DNA of 64,000 bases, taken from the NCBI GenBank assembly GCA_014238125.1, contig JABABS010000034.1, positions 124,001-188,000 on the forward strand, given 5' to 3'. Of this stretch, positions 1 to 8,549 are shown one piece after another. Below the pieces are notes generated by a model. The model was not told where the DNA came from and searched no databases. It saw nothing but the letters and a program-made list of their open reading frames with translations. Source of the DNA: Phycisphaerales bacterium (GTDB taxonomy: Bacteria > Planctomycetota > Phycisphaerae > Phycisphaerales > SM1A02). The first letter of the stretch is position 1. The number at the start of each line of letters is the position of its first letter. The position numbers and the translations under genes are program-made.

Positions 1-1094
1 CCAAGTAAACCACCAACTGCACTTAAACTTCCTGTCTCAACAAGAAACTGGGCGGCAATGTCTCGCCTTGTTGCACCAACTGCTCTACGAATACCGATCT
101 CGCGCGTTCGTTCTACAACTGTTGCGAGCATAATATTCATAATGCCAATGCCACCAACGAGCAAACTAATTGCAGCAATCGCAGTAAGCAAAATGTTCAT
201 TGTGGCAGTTGTTCTTCGTACGTTTTCAAGCAATTCCCACGGCACAATCACTTCGATGTCTTTCAATGCAGGGTGGTCGACGCTCATTATTTGTCTGATA
301 TGTTCCGCCATGGGGATCACTTCATCTGTTGATGGAGCGGTGATATAAATTTCGGAAACCTCAATTTCTTCACCGCTAAACGAGCCAGCTTGCCTACGTA
401 CAACTGTGTCGCCAAATTCAAGGCGCGAAGTTGTCATTGGTATGTGAACATCTTTGTTGAGGTCGCGGCCAACAAGTGCCGATCCTGTACCACCAGCAAG
501 TCCAACGGGTTCAAGAACTCCAACAATTGTAAAAACTCTTGTATCTATACGTAGTTTTTCACCAATGGGATCGACAAGGGGGAAAAATTGATTTGCGATT
601 TCGTTACCAATTACTGCAACGGGTACTCTGCGAAGTAAATCTTCTTCGACCAAGTATCTTCCCCCTTCTTGAACTCGAAGATTAGCTGCATTTTGAAGTT
701 CTGGAGTTGTTCCAAAAGTTTGACTCGTTGTACGAAGAGCGCCATGTGCTATCTCTGAACCGACAGTTTTTAATGGAACTATCATCACCGCTTCAACAAA
801 TTTGTGAAGACGACGTTCATCCGCGCGAGTAATGCCAAATTTTGCAACAAATGATCTTCGTTGAGAACCAACATCTTGTGATTCTGGGGGTCGCTGAGAA
901 CGAATAATAATATTTGTTGCACCAAGAGATTCGATCGCTCGCAGAGCTGCCTGTTTGTTTCCTTCACCAATCGATACCATTACAATCACCGCCGCAACAC
1001 CAAGAATAATCCCAAGGCTCGTTAGTACGGACCGAAGTGCGTGCAGTCGAAGACTCTTTAAGCCAAGATAAATTGTTTCAAAAGTTAAATTCAT
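1..1094 (-). CDS. MacB/FtsX-type ABC transporter permease (3' part beyond window)
   Basis: Inner-membrane permease of the MacB family, which works with a LolD-like ATPase and a periplasmic adaptor to move substrates across the envelope. I translated the minus strand from the ATG at 1094. It gives an N-terminal membrane segment (SLGIILGVAAVIVMVSIG) about residues 25-43, then a large periplasmic domain ending near residue 300, then the hallmark FtsX segment with GGIGIMNIMLATVVERTREIG and RRAVGATRRDIAAQFL. The reading frame stays open to base 1, so the last one or two membrane helices are outside the window. The start shares one base with the TAA of the upstream histidine kinase (TAATG), which indicates translational coupling. 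The partner ATPase is expected just downstream of the window edge. Substrate unknown. Confidence 0.88.
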   Translation of the reverse strand, partial: MNLTFETIYLGLKSLRLHALRSVLTSLGIILGVAAVIVMVSIGEGNKQAALRAIESLGATNIIIRSQRPPESQDVGSQRRSFVAKFGITRADERRLHKFVEAVMIVPLKTVGSEIAHGALRTTSQTFGTTPELQNAANLRVQEGGRYLVEEDLLRRVPVAVIGNEIANQFFPLVDPIGEKLRIDTRVFTIVGVLEPVGLAGGTGSALVGRDLNKDVHIPMTTSRLEFGDTVVRRQAGSFSGEEIEVSEIYITAPSTDEVIPMAEHIRQIMSVDHPALKDIEVIVPWELLENVRRTTATMNILLTAIAAISLLVGGIGIMNIMLATVVERTREIGIRRAVGATRRDIAAQFLVETGSLSAVGGLL

Positions 1095-2653
1095 TATGCC
1101 ATCAAGGGTTCTGGTGTATCTGGTTCAAAAACGACAGGAACTTCAACAAAGAATGTGGCTCCTTCTCCTGTTTTTGATTCTACCCAAACTTCTGCTCTAA
1201 GTAACTCCGCAAGTTCACGACAAATAGCAAGACCTAGCCCTGTTCCTTGATGTTCCTTCGTGTGCGATGCATCCACCTGCCTGAATTTTTCGAAGACCAA
1301 CTCGATCATGTCTTCTGGAATTCCGGGGCCATGATCGGAAACCATAATTCTTACTGCGTGCGAATGATCTTTTCGTTTGACCTGCTCAGCAATAATCTCT
1401 ATTGACTCCCGTTGTGAACTAAACTTGATCGCGTTGGAAAGGTAGTTATATAGAATTTGTTGCAGTTTTCCGGGGTCTGTTTCGATGAGTTGTAAATTAT
1501 TCAAAATATGAATATCTACATCTAGCATTGATATTTTTGCTTGCGGACGCATAATCCCAACAAGCCCTTCTAGTAAATCTTCCACGCTCGTCTTTTCAAG
1601 ATTGACCTCCATCCGACCTGCTTCAATTTTCGCCATATCTAAAAGTTCATTGATCATGTCGAGGAGTGAACGACCGCTTGTTAAAATATTATTGATGTAT
1701 CGAACTCGCTTTTCATCATTTGATTCAGTCGCTGGGCCCATCCCTTGTAACAAATCAGCAAACCCAATAATCGAATTAAGTGGAGTACGAAGTTCATGAC
1801 TTACATTCGCCAAAAACTCGTTCTTCAGCCGTCCTGATTCAAAGAGGCCAACGTTGTCTGATGCGAGTTCCTCTACTTTCAAGTCGAGAGATTCATTGAG
1901 TAGGTGCAGTTTGTCTCGGTCGGCTTCCATTTGGTTGAGCATTTCATTAAAAGCAATTGCAAGCTCTTCAAATTCATCACCAGTTACTAGTTGTGATCGT
2001 GCACTTAAGTCGCCCGCTTGAACTCGTTCTGAAACTCGCCTCAGTTTCCGTACGGGCGAGAATACCAACCGTGTAAGTATGAGATGAAAAGCAAGAAGAG
2101 AAAACAAAAATCCAGATATTCCTACAACTACCAACCAAGTATGTATGTTGCTACGTTGGCGAGTTGCAAATGTTGTATCCAAACTAACAAGGAGAATCGC
2201 TTCAATTGGGTCTGAAAGCTCCGGAACAGAAACACCACTATCAAACGTGGTAATGCCAGAGTGCTCGATTGCTCTACACTGTGATTCAGTTAATGCACGA
2301 GCGTATAAAAAATATTGGTATTGATCGCGGTCGTGCGCGTCAGTAAATTCTGTTATTAAACTTGTTTCAAATAATTTTTTTGCGCGACTTTCAAAACTAT
2401 TTGCATTGTCCTCTATATCTTTTACAAAAAATAATCGTATCTTAAGCGAGTCTGCATCAACTTCTAATGAACCGAATTCTTCTCGTGACAACAACCATTC
2501 GTCAGCAAGTTGCTTAGCGAGTTCTTCTTGGTAATTATGGACGAGTTCTGCTGTTCTTGTCCAAGGAATAATTAACGTCACAACAAATATTACAACGATA
2601 ACAGCGCCAAAAATAGCGAGGCATTTATTTGCTAGACTCAGACGATATCCCAT
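1094..2653 (-). CDS. Membrane sensor histidine kinase (HAMP-HisKA-HATPase)
   Basis: Two-component sensor kinase of about 519 residues. The sequence shows an N-terminal membrane helix (about residues 10-30), a periplasmic sensor region of about 140 residues with no recognised fold, a second helix about 172-195, a HAMP linker to about 245, a short coiled coil, then the H-box SHELRTPLNS with phosphoacceptor His near residue 286, and the ATPase domain with N box (NYLSNAIKFS), G1 (DHGPGIPED) and G2 (GTGLGLAI). There is no receiver domain and no response regulator gene in view, so it is an orphan here. I chose the ATG at 2653; a TTG at 2662 in the same frame is possible. It lies 12-21 bases after the zinc-ribbon gene and overlaps the permease gene by one base, so it may govern that transporter. 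Confidence 0.9.
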   Translation of the reverse strand: MGYRLSLANKCLAIFGAVIVVIFVVTLIIPWTRTAELVHNYQEELAKQLADEWLLSREEFGSLEVDADSLKIRLFFVKDIEDNANSFESRAKKLFETSLITEFTDAHDRDQYQYFLYARALTESQCRAIEHSGITTFDSGVSVPELSDPIEAILLVSLDTTFATRQRSNIHTWLVVVGISGFLFSLLAFHLILTRLVFSPVRKLRRVSERVQAGDLSARSQLVTGDEFEELAIAFNEMLNQMEADRDKLHLLNESLDLKVEELASDNVGLFESGRLKNEFLANVSHELRTPLNSIIGFADLLQGMGPATESNDEKRVRYINNILTSGRSLLDMINELLDMAKIEAGRMEVNLEKTSVEDLLEGLVGIMRPQAKISMLDVDIHILNNLQLIETDPGKLQQILYNYLSNAIKFSSQRESIEIIAEQVKRKDHSHAVRIMVSDHGPGIPEDMIELVFEKFRQVDASHTKEHQGTGLGLAICRELAELLRAEVWVESKTGEGATFFVEVPVVFEPDTPEPLMA

Positions 2654-2674
2654 ACTACCCAAGATACACCCCCG

Positions 2675-3019
2675 TTATCCACCTGTGGGTCGCGACCATT
2701 CCCAATGTTTAGACTTCTCAAGTGCTGTTGCTGATTGTTTGATACATCGAAGACAAATGGTTGCCTCGGGGTCGTTTTTACTGCGCCAAGAGGTCTGTTC
2801 CCGTACTTCAAGACACATTCTACACTTCAAGTCTACGAGATCCCCGTGACCGTTGATAACAATATCTGTAAATGCCAATGTTAAGCATGTCCCACAAACA
2901 ATACTTCCTTGGTGCCCCTCAATACATGGCTCACCGAGACTCCACGCTGATTGTTCACAATAATCGCAGAGGATATCTTCGGGCTGAACGTTATTGACGT
3001 TTATTCCTTTACGGTGCAT
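2675..3019 (-). CDS. Small cysteine-rich protein with four CxxC pairs
   Basis: Unrecognised 114-residue soluble protein. It has nine cysteines, eight of them in four CxxC knuckles (C18/C21, C42/C45, C66/C69, C89/C92), which would build two treble-clef or zinc-ribbon units. No catalytic motif is visible and there is no signal peptide or membrane segment. It begins inside the end of trmB (11-base overlap) and is followed by the histidine kinase, so it is transcribed with both. A role in protein or nucleic-acid contact is the usual expectation for such folds, but I cannot assign one. Confidence 0.7.
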   Translation of the reverse strand: MHRKGINVNNVQPEDILCDYCEQSAWSLGEPCIEGHQGSIVCGTCLTLAFTDIVINGHGDLVDLKCRMCLEVREQTSWRSKNDPEATICLRCIKQSATALEKSKHWEWSRPTGG

Positions 3020-3674
3020 TTTTATATTTTACCAATGTTACAGAATGAAACGGTCGACCTTCGCGTCGATATTTTCGTTCAAAGTTTGTACCAGTGAGTT
3101 CACCTTCGCTTGCAGAGCCGACAATATCAAATAATTTTCGTTCAAACAAATCAAGGTGGCGGTCAATGTGCTCATCACACCAAGTCCACAAATCATCGTG
3201 ATCTGTCACAATGCGAAGTTCGCCTCCTGGTTTTAAAACACGGTGAAAATTGCGCAACGTGTCGTCTTGAATGACACGTCGTTTGTTGTGCCGTTTCTTT
3301 GGCCACGGATCACTGAAGTACAAATGAATCACTTGGGCAACATGATCTTCACACCAATATTTCATAAACTCGGTTGCATCGCCGTACACCATACGAACAC
3401 ACTTTCGACCATTGCGTCGCAGACGATCTGCGCCATATCGGTAAAACTCTGCCGCCCACTCAAAACCAAGAAAGTTTGTTTTTGGTTGCAGTTCAGATTG
3501 TTGAAGTAGAAATGTACCCTTACCGGAACCTATTTCAATTTCGAGTGGATTCGATTTGTCGTCAAACCAATTACGGGGATCAATGCGACCCTCGTGACAC
3601 GATGGCAGTGTTCGCATATCAAGGCCAACTTCTCCAACATCAGGGGTTCTACCTCTCGAAAGTCCGAAACTCAT
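3009..3674 (-). CDS. trmB: tRNA (guanine-N7-)-methyltransferase
   Basis: Makes m7G46 in the variable loop of tRNAs using SAM. The 221-residue protein has the family SAM site (EIGSGKGTFLLQ), the central YGDATEF stretch and the signature FSDPWPKKRHNKRR, followed by LKPGGELRIVTDH and a C-terminal TNFERKYRREG with the conserved ExK(R)Y element. Length is normal for the bacterial single-subunit enzyme. The ATG overlaps the stop codon of the preceding PQQ-repeat gene as ATGA, so it is translated by coupling rather than from its own ribosome site. It sits in the long hppA operon. Confidence 0.95.
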   Translation of the reverse strand: MSFGLSRGRTPDVGEVGLDMRTLPSCHEGRIDPRNWFDDKSNPLEIEIGSGKGTFLLQQSELQPKTNFLGFEWAAEFYRYGADRLRRNGRKCVRMVYGDATEFMKYWCEDHVAQVIHLYFSDPWPKKRHNKRRVIQDDTLRNFHRVLKPGGELRIVTDHDDLWTWCDEHIDRHLDLFERKLFDIVGSASEGELTGTNFERKYRREGRPFHSVTLVKYKNAP

Positions 3675-4021
3675 GCGCTAGCCGCGCCTGTGGTAGCCGC
3701 TGCTGCTGCTGCATCTGAGAAACACTGTGCCGCAGCACTTCCAATTGAACTTCCTCGGACTGAAACAACAGATGGAATTCCGGTCCCGTGGCCCTTCAAT
3801 TCATTCATCCACACTTCCGAGCCTGATAAAGGATCAAGACAAAAGGTATATCCTTGAACTGAAACTATCAACCGATCACCATCAACTAAAATTGCGGTGT
3901 AGCCTGTCCCTTTGGATGCTTTCCATTCCCACTTTTTTTCTCCAGAATAACGATCAAGGGCTATCACTTGCTTGTTAAACCCTAAGAACACAAGATCATT
4001 AATTTTGTTCTTATTAGTCAT
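3671..4021 (-). CDS. Short PQQ-like beta-propeller repeat protein
   Basis: A 116-residue protein (start ATG 4021, overlapping the upstream hydrolase gene by 8 bases) containing about two propeller blades: GFNKQVIALDRYSGEKKWEW and QGYTFCLDPLSGSEVWMNE, the ALDxxSGxxxW pattern of PQQ/BamB repeats. Complete propellers need five to eight blades, so this either oligomerises or only resembles them. It has no signal peptide, so it probably acts in the cytoplasm. The C-terminus is an unusual alanine run coded by GCT/GCA triplets (DAAAAAATTGAASA). An alternative longer start at 4096 would lie inside the hydrolase gene and is unlikely. Confidence 0.75.
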   Translation of the reverse strand: MTNKNKINDLVFLGFNKQVIALDRYSGEKKWEWKASKGTGYTAILVDGDRLIVSVQGYTFCLDPLSGSEVWMNELKGHGTGIPSVVSVRGSSIGSAAAQCFSDAAAAAATTGAASA

Positions 4022-5432
4022 AGTCTGTAACCTCAGCAAGCCATTCGCCCATTGCTTCAAGTGCTTCTGGCTCAAAGGTGGTTTCAATTTGACCATATTC
4101 TGCGATGCCGCCAGTTGTTGCTCTTTGAAACAAGTGGTTTAAACCATCAAACGCAACAACAGTCACTTGCCCACCCGCACTTGTAATTACTTCTTCTATA
4201 ACTGGTAAATTTTGTCCAGATGAGACTTGAGTATCCAACGTTCCATTCATCGCTAGGACTGGGCACGTCAACTGTGCAAGTACTGGTGCAGGATCATAAA
4301 ACAAGAACCACTGGAACCATGGTGAGTCCATCTGCTCAAGGCCACCGTCAGTAATTTCGTTAAACTCATCTGGCGTCACAGTAAGCTCCTGTGATTGAAG
4401 TTGCATGTCTACGAGTTCCAGCATTGAAGCTCGAATATCTACTGCATTTGCTTCTGCCTCATACAACTCATAGATGTTCATCGAGGCATTCACAACGCTG
4501 TCAATAATTTCTTGATCTGCACCGCTCGCCTCCAAAAGCATCGCGGCTTGTACCGGCATTAGTTCATATCCCGGAACACCGGGACCTGCAAGCATCACAA
4601 CAAATGCTAGTTTTTCGTCATCCAATGCTACAAGTGGACCAACGATGCCACCTTCACTATGACCAATGACGCCAACACGAAATGGATCGATGTTTGGTTG
4701 CCAACGTGCGGCTTCAACCATCACGGCAACATCGGTTGCGAAATCAACAGAAGTTACATTTTTAAGCGTGTCCATATCTTCAACAACTGAACCACCAACG
4801 CCTCGATCGTCAAATCGCAACACAGCAATTCCCTCACGAGTTAAGTAATCAGCAATCACTAAGAACGGCTTGTGCCCCATGAGTGTTTCATCACGGTCTT
4901 GCATGCCAGAACCCGTAATCATCACAGCACATGCAAAGGGTCCATCACCCTTTGGAATAGTGAGTGTTCCTGCAAGTGTATGCCCATCGGGGTGGAGTGC
5001 ATTAATTTCAGTCGTCGTATATGGAAACGGACCTTTTGGCGTCTGCGGTCGTACAAGTTCGGGCACTTCATCGACGCGTGTAAATGCAATTTGAAACGTC
5101 ATGCCACCTTGATTCATTTCACCGAGCAACATTGTAAAGTCGTCGTTTTCTTTTACTCGAAACACAAGGCCAGCTTGTGCAAGTTCTGCAACAAGGTTCG
5201 CATCTTGATTATATGTTGCTTCAATTGGAACGCTTTCAGCGCCTTGCGTTGGAACGGTTAACAATACAAACATTCCTGCATCTGTTTCGCTCACACCAAG
5301 TGTCATTTCTAGTGGTCCAAGACCCGGTACTTCGATTGAACCTGTATAAAGCCTTGGATCATCACCGGCGAAAGCTGCGCACGAAATTACCAATAGCCAG
5401 ATCGTCATTTGGCTTATACATTGTTTCAACAT
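4014..5432 (-). CDS. Exported alpha/beta hydrolase (S9/S33-like serine hydrolase)
   Basis: Secreted esterase- or peptidase-like hydrolase of about 472 residues. The start at 5432 is set by an AGGAG six bases upstream; the ATG three bases earlier is the alternative. The N-terminus is a signal peptide (TIWLLVISCAAFA); VIS-C also fits a lipobox, so it could be lipid-anchored. An N-terminal beta-rich domain of about 110 residues, typical of this family, precedes the hydrolase fold. Catalytic elements are the oxyanion-side ITGSGMQDRD, the nucleophile elbow GHSEGG (Ser), the Asp in NGTLDTQV and the His in GLNHLFQ. Natural substrate unknown. It follows rsfS after 10 bases. Confidence 0.85.
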   Translation of the reverse strand: MLKQCISQMTIWLLVISCAAFAGDDPRLYTGSIEVPGLGPLEMTLGVSETDAGMFVLLTVPTQGAESVPIEATYNQDANLVAELAQAGLVFRVKENDDFTMLLGEMNQGGMTFQIAFTRVDEVPELVRPQTPKGPFPYTTTEINALHPDGHTLAGTLTIPKGDGPFACAVMITGSGMQDRDETLMGHKPFLVIADYLTREGIAVLRFDDRGVGGSVVEDMDTLKNVTSVDFATDVAVMVEAARWQPNIDPFRVGVIGHSEGGIVGPLVALDDEKLAFVVMLAGPGVPGYELMPVQAAMLLEASGADQEIIDSVVNASMNIYELYEAEANAVDIRASMLELVDMQLQSQELTVTPDEFNEITDGGLEQMDSPWFQWFLFYDPAPVLAQLTCPVLAMNGTLDTQVSSGQNLPVIEEVITSAGGQVTVVAFDGLNHLFQRATTGGIAEYGQIETTFEPEALEAMGEWLAEVTDYD

Positions 5433-5442
5433 CATTGTCTCC

Positions 5443-5835
5443 TTACTGAGGTTGCTCTGGACCAGATTCAAGCTCGACGCGTCGTGCATCTACCCAAAGA
5501 TCCTCAAGATCATAGTATGCCCTGAGCTGCGGTTCAAATAGGTGTGCTACAACCGTAACAAAATCTGTAACAATCCACGTTGCGCCAGTATCAACGCTCT
5601 TTCTAAATGCAGGTAGACCTGCTTCCTTGCCTAGTACGGCAAGTTCATCTGCAACCGATTTCATTTGGCGATCACTTGTACCAGTCCCGATCAATACAAA
5701 ATCACACACTTGACTGAGCGTTGTTACATCTAGTAGAAGAACATCCCCGCAGTGTCTGTCGGCAAGTAAACGAGCTGCTGACGCTGCAAATGCAGCGGCA
5801 GCAGCCGTTTGAATTTCTAGTTTCTGGTGTGACAC
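5443..5835 (-). CDS. rsfS: Ribosome silencing factor RsfS
   Basis: Binds ribosomal protein uL14 and blocks joining of 30S and 50S subunits, lowering translation in poor nutrient conditions. The 130-residue protein has the family core VCDFVLIGTGTSDRQMKSVADEL, ATWIVTDFVTVVAHLF and YYDLEDLWVDA. The N-terminus carries an alanine-rich helix. It starts at the base directly after the hppA stop codon, so it is cotranscribed with hppA. The usual neighbours nadD and obgE are absent. Confidence 0.93.
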   Translation of the reverse strand: MSHQKLEIQTAAAAAFAASAARLLADRHCGDVLLLDVTTLSQVCDFVLIGTGTSDRQMKSVADELAVLGKEAGLPAFRKSVDTGATWIVTDFVTVVAHLFEPQLRAYYDLEDLWVDARRVELESGPEQPQ

Positions 5836-8379
5836 TTACAGCCCTAAAGCGCCTGCAACAACTGGACCAAAGTTCACAACAAGTCCAGCGAACACAACCG
5901 AAACAATTGCAATCAATTTAATCAAAATGTTCAAGGCAGGACCAGATGTATCTTTGAATGGATCGCCAACGGTATCGCCAACAACACTTGCTTTGTGTGC
6001 GTCTGAACCCTTACCGCCATGTTTACCAGATTCAATGTACTTCTTAGCATTATCCCAAGCACCGCCAGCATTTGCCATGAAGATTGCAACAGCAAAACCG
6101 CTTGTCAAACCGCCAACGAGAAGACCCATCACGCCGCCAACTCCAAGGATGAGACCAGCGATAATAGGAACAGAAATCGCAAGGATTGCTGGTAGAACCA
6201 TTTCTCTTTGTGCACTTGCAGTGGAGATGTCTACGCAACTTCCATAGTCGGGATAAGCAACGCCATCTACAACTGTTTGTTCTTTTGGCCAGTTCATCGG
6301 ATCAGAAATTTCTTCATCACTCATGCCATTTGCCTTGAACGCTTTCTTCATCACACCGAACTGGCGACGACACTCATTCATCATTTCATAAGCAGCGCGA
6401 CCAACCGCGTTCATTGTGAGAGCGCAGAATACAAAAGCTAGCATCACGCCAAGGAAAATACCTCCAAGAACTTTTGGATTCATAATTGTGACGTTATAGA
6501 ATGACAAGAGTTGTTTAATTTTTGCTTTGTGTGATGGGACAATATCAAACTTAATATCGTTTACTACAACACGATGTGCATTTTCTTCACTGTTCCAAGC
6601 GAAGTCTGCAGCGAGTGCGCCTTCAGACCATTCCAAATTTTCAACCGATCGTTGTGTTGCGTTGGATGCAAGCATCAAACCACCGAATGTTTCGCCATCG
6701 TAGTTTACAACGAACTCAGAATTTCCTAAGTATGCAATTGAGTTTTCCGCTGATTCAACCATTGCGATATCTTCAATAATTTTCTTATCAAGACTCGTTT
6801 GAACAACTGAAACGTATGCGGCGAGCAAGGCAAGGGCTGTCAATGCGGCGGAGCCGATTGCAAAACCTTTACCAGTTGCAGCAGTTGTGTTTCCTAGCGA
6901 ATCGAGCATGTCTGTTCGTTCACGGACTATGGGCGGTTGCCCAGTCATTTCAGCGTTGCCCCCAGCGTTGTCAGCGATCGGACCATACGCATCTGTTGCG
7001 AGTGTAATGCCAAGCGTGCTTAACATACCTACTGCAGCAATACCTACACCATACAAACCAAGAAGGAAGTTTTCGTTACCGCCACCAAAATTAAATGCAG
7101 CGATAATGGCAACAACAATGACGATCAATGGCGCCCATGTTGAAATCATGCCTTCGGCAATGCCGGAGATGATTACTGTTGCAGCACCAGTTTCAGTTTG
7201 CTTTGCAATTCGTTGTGTTGGGGCATGTTCATAGGAAGTGTAATACTCAGTTGCATAAGCAATAATGAGCCCAGCGGCAAGACCAGTAATGATCGAAGCC
7301 CATGGCCCCCACCAAACAAATCCTTCCACATCTACATCTTTAAACAAGAAGTAGAACAAGCCTCCACAAAGAACCGCTATTAGGAGTGATGCAACATACA
7401 CACCTTTGTGAAGTCCTTTGAGGAGTTCACTAAAGGAAGCGTTTTCTTTTGCTCGAACAACAAAGACACCAACGAGGGAACAGAATATGCCAAGCCCCGC
7501 GAGTGCCATTGGAGCAACTGCGAGAGACATACCAAACTGGCTTGCCAACTCAGGGCTTGCGAAATTAATGCCCATCGCAGCAGCGGCACCAAGTGCCATC
7601 GTTGCGAGAATCGAACCATAATAACTTTCATAAAGGTCGGCACCCATGCCTGCAACATCGCCAACGTTGTCGCCAACGTTGTCTGCAATAGTTGCTGGGT
7701 TTCGCGGATCATCTTCTGGAATACCCGCTTCGACCTTACCAACAAGGTCAGCGCCAACATCAGCAGCTTTGGTATATACCCCACCGCCAACACGTGCGAA
7801 TAATGCTTGAGTAGATGCACCCATGCCGAATGTCAGCATAATTGATGTAATTTCAACGAGTTCTTTACCGGGCATAATTTCGTTCCAAAGATAGAACCAA
7901 ACAGAAGCATCGAGAAGTGCGAAACCCACAACGATAAGACCCATAACCGCACCTGAGCGGAATGCAACTTTTAATCCGTCATTTAGCGATTGTTTTACAG
8001 CCCACGTTGTACGTGCGGATGCATTAGTCGCCATTTTCATGCCGAACCAACCACACAAACCAGAAAATAAGCCTGCAATTGGTACGCCAACTGCCGACCA
8101 AACTGGTTGTATTCCAGCAAAGCCGAGGGCTGCAAGAATGGCAACGAGAACAACAAAGACGACAAATACAACTTTATATTGGCGCTTGAGATATGCCATA
8201 GCACCTGCACGAACGTGCTCGGCAATTTTGACCATTTCTGGTTCGCCTTCGCTTTGAGCCATTACGCCTTTACTAAAGACTAATGCCATACAGAGGGCGA
8301 CAATCGCGGCAATTGGAGCGATGTAATATAGATCTGGGATTGATGCTGTTGTTTCTTGAGCAAGCATGAGAAGGTTCAT
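5836..8379 (-). CDS. hppA: Membrane-bound pyrophosphatase (ion-pumping, K+-dependent type)
   Basis: Multi-pass integral membrane pump that couples PPi hydrolysis to H+ and/or Na+ export. Substrate-site motifs are DVGADLVGKVE (about residues 207-217), DDPRNPATIADNVGDNVGDVAG (about 223-244) and the C-terminal GDTVGDPFKDTSGPALNIL. At the diagnostic site the sequence is GNTTAA (about 496-501), the alanine form seen in K+-dependent enzymes rather than the lysine of K+-independent H+ pumps; several of that class pump Na+. At 847 residues it is longer than the usual 670-770 because of a polar block of about 100 residues near 527-630. It starts from ATG 8379 after TAGGAG and heads an eight-gene operon. 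Confidence 0.96.
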   Translation of the reverse strand: MNLLMLAQETTASIPDLYYIAPIAAIVALCMALVFSKGVMAQSEGEPEMVKIAEHVRAGAMAYLKRQYKVVFVVFVVLVAILAALGFAGIQPVWSAVGVPIAGLFSGLCGWFGMKMATNASARTTWAVKQSLNDGLKVAFRSGAVMGLIVVGFALLDASVWFYLWNEIMPGKELVEITSIMLTFGMGASTQALFARVGGGVYTKAADVGADLVGKVEAGIPEDDPRNPATIADNVGDNVGDVAGMGADLYESYYGSILATMALGAAAAMGINFASPELASQFGMSLAVAPMALAGLGIFCSLVGVFVVRAKENASFSELLKGLHKGVYVASLLIAVLCGGLFYFLFKDVDVEGFVWWGPWASIITGLAAGLIIAYATEYYTSYEHAPTQRIAKQTETGAATVIISGIAEGMISTWAPLIVIVVAIIAAFNFGGGNENFLLGLYGVGIAAVGMLSTLGITLATDAYGPIADNAGGNAEMTGQPPIVRERTDMLDSLGNTTAATGKGFAIGSAALTALALLAAYVSVVQTSLDKKIIEDIAMVESAENSIAYLGNSEFVVNYDGETFGGLMLASNATQRSVENLEWSEGALAADFAWNSEENAHRVVVNDIKFDIVPSHKAKIKQLLSFYNVTIMNPKVLGGIFLGVMLAFVFCALTMNAVGRAAYEMMNECRRQFGVMKKAFKANGMSDEEISDPMNWPKEQTVVDGVAYPDYGSCVDISTASAQREMVLPAILAISVPIIAGLILGVGGVMGLLVGGLTSGFAVAIFMANAGGAWDNAKKYIESGKHGGKGSDAHKASVVGDTVGDPFKDTSGPALNILIKLIAIVSVVFAGLVVNFGPVVAGALGL

Positions 8380-8434
8380 GTTGAGCGTCTCCTAATTTGA
8401 GTTTGCCCGACGTGGGCTTGACTTCGATTTTGCC

Positions 8435-8459
8435 ATGTGTAATTTCAGTAATTACACAT
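8435..8459. promoter_or_regulatory. 25-base palindrome upstream of hppA
   Basis: Perfect inverted repeat with 10-base arms ATGTGTAATT / AATTACACAT and a 5-base centre (TCAGT). It lies between the end of rpsU and the start of hppA, about 56 bases before the hppA ATG. There is no U-tract on either side, so an operator or RNA hairpin in the hppA leader fits better than a terminator. Function is inferred only. Confidence 0.35.
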
Positions 8460-8465
8460 TGTCTG

Positions 8466-8498
8466 AAAAATTAAATCACCGAGATGCGTTGCACTCGG
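8466..8498 (-). terminator. Likely terminator after rpsU
   Basis: On the minus strand CCGAGTGC-AAC-GCA(T)CTCGG forms an 8-bp stem with one bulged T, followed by TGATTTAATTTTT. This lies about 50 bases beyond the rpsU stop codon. A second hairpin (TAAGCACA-TGC-TGTGCTTA, 8534-8552) includes the stop codon itself but has no U-tract. Confidence 0.5.
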
Positions 8499-8549
8499 CG
8501 CGTACTGTTCATGTTCTAATTCTTTATTTGACGTAAGCACAGCATGTGC

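Noticed and set aside
2675..3019. Response regulator or anti-sigma factor partner for the histidine kinase
   Set aside because: Only CxxC zinc knuckles are seen; no receiver Asp/Lys pattern and no ZAS motif.
3671..4096. 141-residue version of the PQQ-repeat protein starting at 4096
   Set aside because: The extra 25 residues lie inside the hydrolase gene and do not fit the propeller; ATG 4021 with an 8-base overlap is better.
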